This document shows, piece after piece, positions 58,966 through 64,000 of a stretch of DNA of 64,000 bases. This stretch comes from Bog-473 sp963754445 (GTDB lineage: Bacteria; Actinomycetota; Acidimicrobiia; Acidimicrobiales; RAAP-2). The DNA lies in contig CAVWFT010000002.1 in assembly GCA_963754445.1 (NCBI GenBank), forward strand, positions 1,922,001-1,986,000, written 5' to 3'. The notes beneath the pieces are model-generated. The model worked only from the letters and a program-made list of their open reading frames with translations. It had not been told where the DNA came from and ran no database searches. A program made the position numbers and the translations under genes. Numbering within the stretch: position 1 is the first letter of the stretch; the number at the start of each line of letters is the position of its first letter.

Positions 58966-58968
58966 GGT
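58963..58968 (+). promoter_or_regulatory. Putative -10 box formed by the third GT4 stop codon
   Basis: TAG (stop) plus GGT reads TAGGGT. Seven bases later is GTG 58976 with no ribosome-binding site between. Box and spacing equal those of the carboxylesterase promoter at 37,242, but no -35 is evident here. Confidence 0.45.
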
Positions 58969-58975
58969 TCGCCGG

Positions 58976-59866
58976 GTGCGGGCGCTGATCACCGGGGGCA
59001 AGGGTTTCGTGGGCCAATGGCTGGCCGCGCACCTCAAGGACCAGGGCGACGAGGTCGCCGTCATCGACATCGAGACGGACGTCGCCGACGGCGATGCGGT
59101 GCGTCGGGTGATCGAGAAGATCGGGCCCGAGGCGGTGTACCACCTGGCCGCCATGACCCACGTCGGCGAGAGCTGGGACAACCCCAGTCAGGTGCTGCGG
59201 GTCAACGTCTTAGGCACGGCCGAGATCCTGGCTGCGGCCCGGGCGCTCTCGCCCGAGGTCCGCGTCCTGGTCGTGAGCTCGGCCGAGGTCTACGGCGTCG
59301 TGACCCCCGATCAACTGCCCTTGACCGAGGCGACGCCCGCCGCGCCGGCCAGTCCCTATGCCGCCAGCAAGTTGGCCGCCGAGGCGGTGGCGCTCCAGGC
59401 CTGGCGCGGTTTCGGACAGCACGTGCTCGTGGTGCGGCCCTTCAATCACATCGGGCCGGGTCAGTCACCGAACTTCTTCGTCCCCGCCTTGGCCAAGCGC
59501 ATCGTGGAGGCGACCCGGGCGGGCGTCGGCACGCTGGCCGTGGGCACGCTCACCACCCGTCGGGACTTCACCGACGTCCGCGACGTCGTGGTGGCGTACC
59601 GCCAACTGATCGAACGGGGCGAGCCGGGAGCCATCTACAACGTGTGCTCGGGGCGCGACGTCGCCATGTCCGACGTGGCCGCCCAGATCCTCGAGCTGGC
59701 CGGGGCCGACCTGTCGTTGGAGACGGACCCCGCACTCGTCCGGCCCGTCGATGTGCCCGTGCTGCGCGGCGACGCGGGTCGCCTCCACGCGGCGACGGGC
59801 TGGGAACCCACCATCCCTCTCGCGACGACGCTCGCCGACGTCCTCTCCTCGTGGGGTTCGGACTGA
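58976..59866 (+). CDS. GDP-6-deoxy-D-mannose reductase-like (Rmd-type) epimerase/dehydratase
   Basis: A 296-residue extended SDR. It has LITGGKGFVGQWLAAHL, YHLAAMTHVGESWDNPSQVL, catalytic SSAEVYG and SPYAASKLAAEAVAL, and the motif RPFNHIGPGQSPNFFVPALAKRI, characteristic of GDP-mannose-derived 4-keto reductases/dehydratases (Rmd/Gmd branch). It also has TLTTRRDFTDVRDVV. Rmd makes GDP-D-rhamnose from the Gmd product. No Gmd is present in the window. It follows three GT4 genes by ten bases. Codon 79 (59210-59212) is TTA, a rare Leu codon in such GC-rich genes. Confidence 0.8.
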   Translation: MRALITGGKGFVGQWLAAHLKDQGDEVAVIDIETDVADGDAVRRVIEKIGPEAVYHLAAMTHVGESWDNPSQVLRVNVLGTAEILAAARALSPEVRVLVVSSAEVYGVVTPDQLPLTEATPAAPASPYAASKLAAEAVALQAWRGFGQHVLVVRPFNHIGPGQSPNFFVPALAKRIVEATRAGVGTLAVGTLTTRRDFTDVRDVVVAYRQLIERGEPGAIYNVCSGRDVAMSDVAAQILELAGADLSLETDPALVRPVDVPVLRGDAGRLHAATGWEPTIPLATTLADVLSSWGSD

Positions 59867-59906
59867 CGACGAGCGTGATCGGCGGCCGGGCCGGGGCCCG
59901 GTCGGC

Positions 59907-60281
59907 TCAGGCGCTGACGAGCTGACGGATCTGCAGGCGCACCTCGCGTGCTTGCTCGCGAGCCTTGATGGTCAGCTGCGACACCGTCGGCGGCAGCTTC
60001 TCCTCGAGGGGCTCGAAGCTGGTCTCGACGAAGTGCACCGCTGACTCGGCCAGGTCGTCGAGCTGGTGGATGCCCTTGGCGACGCCGCCGCGCACCTCGT
60101 CGATGTGCTTGTCGAGCTTGAAGTCGAAGTCGTGGGGCAGCTTGCTCTGCAGCTCCACCCGCTGGACCTGGGCCCGCTGATAGGCCAGCACGCCGAGGCC
60201 GACGGCCACGTAGGCGGCGTCGCGGGCGAAGTCGGTGGCGCCCTTGGAGATGGCGGTGATGTTGGTGATGACGTCGGGCAT
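59907..60281 (-). CDS. Small helical phasin-like protein of unknown function
   Basis: A 124-residue protein: MPDVITNITAISKGATDFAR, then a hydrophobic/amphipathic helix DAAYVAVGLGVLAYQRAQ, and a long helical region with KLPHDFDFKLDKHIDEVRGG, IHQLDDLAESAVHFVETSFEPLEEKLP and TIKAREQAREVRLQIRQL. It resembles phasins or other amphipathic granule/membrane-binding proteins in composition, but I cannot assign a family. AGGAGG seven bases before the ATG is an excellent Shine-Dalgarno. An AT-rich promoter pair lies about 80 bases upstream. It is likely well expressed. The gene is isolated on the minus strand. Confidence 0.75.
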   Translation of the reverse strand: MPDVITNITAISKGATDFARDAAYVAVGLGVLAYQRAQVQRVELQSKLPHDFDFKLDKHIDEVRGGVAKGIHQLDDLAESAVHFVETSFEPLEEKLPPTVSQLTIKAREQAREVRLQIRQLVSA

Positions 60282-60358
60282 GAGGGGCCTCCTGGGGTCG
60301 TCGTCGCGGTCGGTTCGTGGCGCCGGGGTTCTGTCGTAACCCTCGGCGATCACGTACA

Positions 60359-60387
60359 AGAGTATCACGTTTGTTAAACAGTAGCAA
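60359..60387 (-). promoter_or_regulatory. AT-rich promoter of the phasin-like gene
   Basis: On the minus strand TTGCTA (60387-60382) and TACTCT (60364-60359) are 17 bases apart. The spacer contains the palindrome GTTT-N3-AAAC (60369-60379). The low GC of this stretch stands out. The start codon is about 78 bases downstream with a strong Shine-Dalgarno, so this transcript is leadered. Confidence 0.5.
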
Positions 60388-60435
60388 GCACATCGAGCGC
60401 GGAATTCGTGCCTGAGGGGCGCCGAGTCCACCCGA

Positions 60436-60441
60436 TAGCCT
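60436..60441 (+). promoter_or_regulatory. Putative -10 box of the GT2/membrane protein gene
   Basis: TAGCCT lies ten bases before the ATG at 60452, with no ribosome-binding site between, indicating a very short leader or none. No -35 is clear. Confidence 0.35.
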
Positions 60442-60451
60442 CTCCCCTCTG

Positions 60452-63400
60452 ATGGACGCCCAAGTGCCGGCCGTGGTCGCCGTCGTGGTCACGACCGAGC
60501 CCGGACCCTGGTTCGAAGAGGCGCTCACCTCCCTCGCCACCCAGGACTACCAGGAACTTTCGATTCTGGTCCTGGCCAACGGGCCCGAGAGCTCCGACGT
60601 GACCGAGCGCGTCGCCCGTGTGCTCCCCGACGCCTTCGTGCGCCATCTGCCCGACCAGATCGGCTACGGCGCCACCTCGAACGAGGCGTTGACCATGGTG
60701 GAAGGGGCGGCCTTCTTCCTGCTCTGCCACGACGACGTGGCGCCGGCGCCCGATGCCGTCCACCAGCTGGTCGAGGAGTCCTTTCGATCCAACGCCGGGG
60801 TGGTCTCCCCCAAGTTCGTCAACTGGGACGATCCGGGGATCCTGCTCCACGTGGGCATGAGCTGTGACAAGACCGGGGCCGTGGTGGACCGCGTGCTCGA
60901 GGGCGAGGTCGACCACGGCCAGCACGATGCCGTGCGCGACGTGTTCGTGGCTCCGGGGGGCTGCACCCTGGTGCGGGCCGACCTCTTCCGTGAGCTCGAG
61001 GGGTTCGACCCCGGGATCATCGCCATGGGCGAGGACCTCGACCTCTCCTGGCGCAGCCAGGTGGCGGGGTCCAGGGTGGTCGTGGCGCCCGACGCGCGCG
61101 TCCGTCATCGTGAGGCTCTGGCCAGCGGGCTCGAACCGCTCTACGTGCCGTCCGAGGAAGTCGAGGGTCGTCACCGCCTCACCCTCCAGCAACTGCAGCG
61201 ACGCCACGAGCTGCGGGCCGTGCTCAAGAACTACACGCTCTGGCACCTGATCCGCGTGCTGCCCCAGGCGGCGTTGCTGGCCCTGGGCGAGACCATCGTC
61301 GCCCTGTTCGCCCGTGATCGCGAGCGGGTGCGCGCCGTCGCGGGCGCCTGGCGCTGGAACGTCGGCCATCTCAAACAGATCAGACAGGGGCGCCGCGCCC
61401 TCCGGGCCCATCGCCTCTTCCCCGACGCCGAGGTGCGCCGCTTGCAGTTGCGCGGGAGTGCACGCCTGTCGCGCTACTTCAGTCGACTCTCCCATCAAGG
61501 TCTCGAGGCAGCCAACGCGGCGACTGCGGCCCGCGAGCGCGAGCACGACCGCGACGAGGTGCCCCAGCTCACCGGAAGCGTCGGGTTGGCCTTCAGCGAG
61601 GACACCGACTTCGACGACCTCGACGACCTGGGCCGTCGCTCGGGCCGTGACCGCTTCGGCCGGCGCGTGCGCCGGGCGCCGCTGAGCAGCGGCCGCCAGC
61701 GGGTCGTCACGATGCTCGTGGTCGCACTCGTCCTCGTGCTCGGCACCCGCGAGCTGTTCTTCGGTTCGCTTCCGCTCGTGGGCCAGTTGGCGCCGCTGCC
61801 GTCGTGGTCGACCTCTTGGCACCACTTCTTCTCGGGCTGGCAGCAGGCCGGAGTGGGGACGACCGCTCCGGCCTCGCCGCTGTTCGGACTGGTCGGGCTC
61901 TCGGGCACCGTCTTCCTCGGGGCCATGGGCACGCTGCAGCGGGTGCTGCTGCTCGGCTGCATCCCGCTCGGCGCCTGGGGCACCTCGCGCTTCATGCGCC
62001 CCCTCGTCTCCCCCCGGGCTCGCCTGATCGCGGTGATCTGCTACCTGGGCCTGCCGCTGCCCTACGGCGCCCTCGGCACCGGCCGCTGGGACGGCCTGAT
62101 CGCCTACGCGCTCTTCCCCTTCATCGCATTGCGCCTTGCCCGCGCTGGTGGCGTCTCGCCCTTCGCCGTCGAGGCGGGCCCGCGCTGGCGCACCCGACCC
62201 CAGGGCCAGGTGGCATCCCTCGCCGTCGTCGTCGCCGTCACCGCCGCGTTCGCACCCGCCATCGTGCCCATGGTCCTCCTGGCCGCGCTGGCCTGGGCGT
62301 TGGGTGCCGTCGTGGTGGGGGTGTTCGACTCGGCCTGGCGGGTCGTCGTGGCGGCGTTGGCCGGCATCGCCGGCGCGCTGGTGCTCCTGGCACCCTGGGT
62401 GATCGGGACCGTGCTGGCGGGCAAGGCCTCGGTCCAGATCTTCGGCCTGCCCCTGTCGGGCGCCACCGCGCCGGACTGGGGGGAGTTGCTCCGCTTCGCC
62501 ATCGGTCCGGTGGCCCGCTCGCCGTTGGCCTGGTGCGTCGTCCTGGCCGCCGCCCTGCCCCTGGCGATCGGGCGAGGCATCGGCCTGGTCTGGGCCTCGC
62601 GTCTGTGGGTCATGGCCCTCGGGTCGTGGGTGCTCGCCCTGGTCACCACCCGCGGGGACCTCAGCAGCTTCACGCCGTCGGAATCGGTGGTCCTCGCACC
62701 TGCCGCCTTCGCCGTGGCGGCGTGCGTGGGTCTCGGCATCTCGGCCTTCGAGAACGAGCTGTCCGCCCGCGAGTTCGGGTGGCGCCAGGTGATGAGCGTG
62801 GCGTCGCTCTTCTTGGTGTTGTTGGGCGTGCTTCCCGTCGTCGGGGCAACGGTGGGCGGCCGGTGGGGCCTCGCCTCCCAAGGGGCCGAACAGCCGCTGG
62901 CCTTCTTGGATCATCCGTCCGGCGGCTCGGCGAGGGTCCTGTGGCTCGGGGATCCTCGGGCCCTGCCCGTCGGCGCCTGGACCGTCCGACCGGGCCTGGC
63001 CTACGCACTCACGCCCGAAGCGCTCCCCGACGCCACCGCGGTCTTCACGCCGGCCGGCCCCGGGCCGGCGAGCCAGGTGGGTGATGCCGTCCGCCTGGCC
63101 CTGGCCGGCGGGACGGTGCACCTGGGTCGGCTCCTGGCCGCGGCCGGCGTGCGCGAGATCGTGGTGGTCGACGGCGTGGCCGTGTCCACCCTCGCCTCCT
63201 CGCCGCCCTCGGTGAGCGCGCCGCCCCCCGTCGGCCTGGAGCGAAATCTTCTCGAGCAGGACGACCTCCAGGTGGTTCCCGGCGTGCTCGGCGTCCAGGT
63301 CTACGCCAACGCCGCCTACGTCCCGGTGACCGCGGTGCGCGCCGCGCCGCTGCCCGTCTCCTCGACCTGGAGCTATCCGGCTCCGGCCGACATCGCCGGC

Positions 63401-63712
63401 TGGCGCCCGGTGCTGGCACCGCTGAGCGACGGCCCGACCTCGGGTGCGGTCTCAGCCGGCACGCTCTACGCCGGCTACGCCCCGGCGGGAAGCTTCGTCG
63501 TCGATCAGCCGGGTGGCTCGGCGCCTCGGCATGCCGCGTTCGGGTGGGCGGCGCAGTACCCGGTCCGCGCCGGCGCGGCCACGCTCGAGCTCTCCCAGTT
63601 CCCACTGGTGCCCCTGGCCGTCCTGCTCGAGGTGGCGGCCTGGGTGGCCGTGCTGGCTGCGTTGGTCGGAAGGCGGCGCCGGGGCGACACCGCGGATCCC
63701 GTGGCGCCATGA
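60452..63712 (+). CDS. Large GT2 glycosyltransferase fused to a polytopic membrane domain
   Basis: A 1086-residue protein. Residues 1 to about 260 are GT2: VAVVVTTEPGPWFEEALTSLA, LCHDDVAPAP (metal-binding Asp94-Asp95), VAPGGCTLVRADLFRELEGFD and GEDLDLSWRSQVAG. A basic, acidic-patched linker (about 290-415, with DFDDLDDLGRRSGRDR) leads to about ten to twelve membrane helices (from MLVVALVLVLGTRELFF at about 425 to about 800), a periplasmic domain, and a final helix (PLAVLLEVAAWVAVLAALVG). This gene followed by a DUF5719 gene, near cofD/manB, is a conserved actinobacterial arrangement. It probably makes or exports a cell-envelope glycan. The stop overlaps the next ATG (ATGA). Confidence 0.88.
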   Translation: MDAQVPAVVAVVVTTEPGPWFEEALTSLATQDYQELSILVLANGPESSDVTERVARVLPDAFVRHLPDQIGYGATSNEALTMVEGAAFFLLCHDDVAPAPDAVHQLVEESFRSNAGVVSPKFVNWDDPGILLHVGMSCDKTGAVVDRVLEGEVDHGQHDAVRDVFVAPGGCTLVRADLFRELEGFDPGIIAMGEDLDLSWRSQVAGSRVVVAPDARVRHREALASGLEPLYVPSEEVEGRHRLTLQQLQRRHELRAVLKNYTLWHLIRVLPQAALLALGETIVALFARDRERVRAVAGAWRWNVGHLKQIRQGRRALRAHRLFPDAEVRRLQLRGSARLSRYFSRLSHQGLEAANAATAAREREHDRDEVPQLTGSVGLAFSEDTDFDDLDDLGRRSGRDRFGRRVRRAPLSSGRQRVVTMLVVALVLVLGTRELFFGSLPLVGQLAPLPSWSTSWHHFFSGWQQAGVGTTAPASPLFGLVGLSGTVFLGAMGTLQRVLLLGCIPLGAWGTSRFMRPLVSPRARLIAVICYLGLPLPYGALGTGRWDGLIAYALFPFIALRLARAGGVSPFAVEAGPRWRTRPQGQVASLAVVVAVTAAFAPAIVPMVLLAALAWALGAVVVGVFDSAWRVVVAALAGIAGALVLLAPWVIGTVLAGKASVQIFGLPLSGATAPDWGELLRFAIGPVARSPLAWCVVLAAALPLAIGRGIGLVWASRLWVMALGSWVLALVTTRGDLSSFTPSESVVLAPAAFAVAACVGLGISAFENELSAREFGWRQVMSVASLFLVLLGVLPVVGATVGGRWGLASQGAEQPLAFLDHPSGGSARVLWLGDPRALPVGAWTVRPGLAYALTPEALPDATAVFTPAGPGPASQVGDAVRLALAGGTVHLGRLLAAAGVREIVVVDGVAVSTLASSPPSVSAPPPVGLERNLLEQDDLQVVPGVLGVQVYANAAYVPVTAVRAAPLPVSSTWSYPAPADIAGWRPVLAPLSDGPTSGAVSAGTLYAGYAPAGSFVVDQPGGSAPRHAAFGWAAQYPVRAGAATLELSQFPLVPLAVLLEVAAWVAVLAALVGRRRRGDTADPVAP

Positions 63713-64000
63713 CGCCGGCCCACCAGAGTAGAGAACACCGCTGGCGCGCACTGGTGCTCGTGGCCGCCGTCATCGTCGTGGTCGCCCTCCTGGCCGGAAG
63801 TCGGGGCACGACGGCGCCGGTCAGCCCGCTGGTCCAGCCGGTGGCGCAGGTGGCGCCGGCCGATGCGGAATCGTCGTCGTGGTATTGCATCGGCCAGTCC
63901 ACCGCGTCGGGCCAGGAGCCCGGCTACGTGGTCCTGACCAACACGACCGCCACACCGGTGGCGGCCACCGTGAACCAGGAGAGCGACGGAGGGTCGGTCG
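63709..64000 (+). CDS. DUF5719 family secreted protein (5' part only)
   Basis: The frame from ATG 63709 stays open to the window end (97 residues). It has a basic N-terminus (MTPAHQSREHRWRALV), one signal-anchor helix (LVLVAAVIVVVALLAGS), then QVAPADAESSSWYCIGQSTASGQEPGYVVLTNTTATPVAATV. The SSWYC-G followed by a V-L-N-T strand is the opening of DUF5719 proteins, secreted actinobacterial proteins found after the large GT2/membrane gene. The function is unknown. The start overlaps the upstream stop by 4 bases. The rest lies beyond the window. Confidence 0.8.
   Translation, partial: MTPAHQSREHRWRALVLVAAVIVVVALLAGSRGTTAPVSPLVQPVAQVAPADAESSSWYCIGQSTASGQEPGYVVLTNTTATPVAATVNQESDGGSV

Noticed and set aside
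60374..63121. 915-codon open frame antisense to the large GT2 gene
   Set aside because: Composition is Gly/His/Gln/Arg-rich without motifs. The sense protein has a clear GT2 domain and membrane helices.
1..64000. CRISPR arrays, insertion sequences, prophage, rRNA genes, defence systems
   Set aside because: No regularly spaced repeats, transposase or phage structural motifs, rRNA signature stretches, or recognisable defence-gene sets were seen. The only tandem repeat noted is the hexamer at 47,517.

Overview
The window is GC-rich (roughly 70%) and very gene-dense, and it reads as an actinobacterial chromosome. Two observations support this. First, positions 1-21,300 follow the order of a conserved actinobacterial housekeeping block (Mycobacterium tuberculosis Rv1009-Rv1026, recalled from memory): cell-wall protein, rsmA, ispE, glmU, prs, rplY, pth, mfd, mazG, eno, divIC-like, DUF501, ppx. 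Second, there are coenzyme F420 genes (cofD, cofE), the tiny ribosomal protein bS22, a SARP/BTAD regulator and many apparently leaderless starts behind TANNNT -10 boxes. The gene content does not look like Mycobacterium or Streptomyces. A deep-branching class such as Acidimicrobiia is my best inference, not a demonstrated fact. No rRNA, insertion sequence, prophage or CRISPR array was seen.

Layout. 1-2,430: end of an RlpA-like cell-wall protein, rsmA, ispE, bS22, a VOC protein. 2,450-4,640: a large hairpin, then an OmpR-type two-component pair on the minus strand. 4,723-8,280: tRNA-Gln, a small membrane protein and alpha/beta hydrolase (minus), then a shortened glmU and prs. 8,345-10,216: a glycosyltransferase-methyltransferase fusion. 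10,460-21,273: the housekeeping block from rplY to ppx.

21,383-32,046 is a surface-glycan region: three methyltransferase-like proteins with coiled coils, two of which share a C-terminal tail, a GT2-GT4 fusion, a polytopic membrane protein, a GT-B protein and a tandem-GT2 protein. 32,125-38,826 holds an aminotransferase-acetyltransferase fusion, an epimerase plus a frameshifted PlsC-type acyltransferase (compare Rv0501-Rv0502), an NlpC/P60 endopeptidase and a type-B carboxylesterase. 38,793-44,291 is accessory: a CYP124/125/142-like P450, an unusual class-I tRNA with a UAA anticodon, a two-CDGSH iron-sulfur protein, a VOC protein divergent from a MarR regulator, a small membrane protein, and a methyltransferase divergent from a TetR regulator with a clear operator.

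44,531-64,000 is a second glycan region interleaved with F420 synthesis: a GT39-like membrane enzyme, a dTDP-rhamnose-4-epimerase-like protein, a SARP/BTAD protein, a Thr-rich anchored protein, an NDP-sugar pyrophosphorylase, a GalE-like epimerase, cofE/cofD, a frameshifted acyl-CoA synthetase, an SDR, three tandem GT4 enzymes with an Rmd-like reductase, a phasin-like protein, and a 1086-residue GT2/membrane protein followed by the start of a DUF5719 protein. A sugar-1-phosphate nucleotidyltransferase, an Rmd-like reductase and three GT4 enzymes together suggest a D-rhamnose-type polymer, but this is inference.

Cautions. Two genes are split by single frameshifts (near 35,370 and 53,500), and a third has a suspicious N-terminal frame switch (near 44,640). 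These may be assembly errors. Comparisons with named families come from recognition of motifs, not from database searches.
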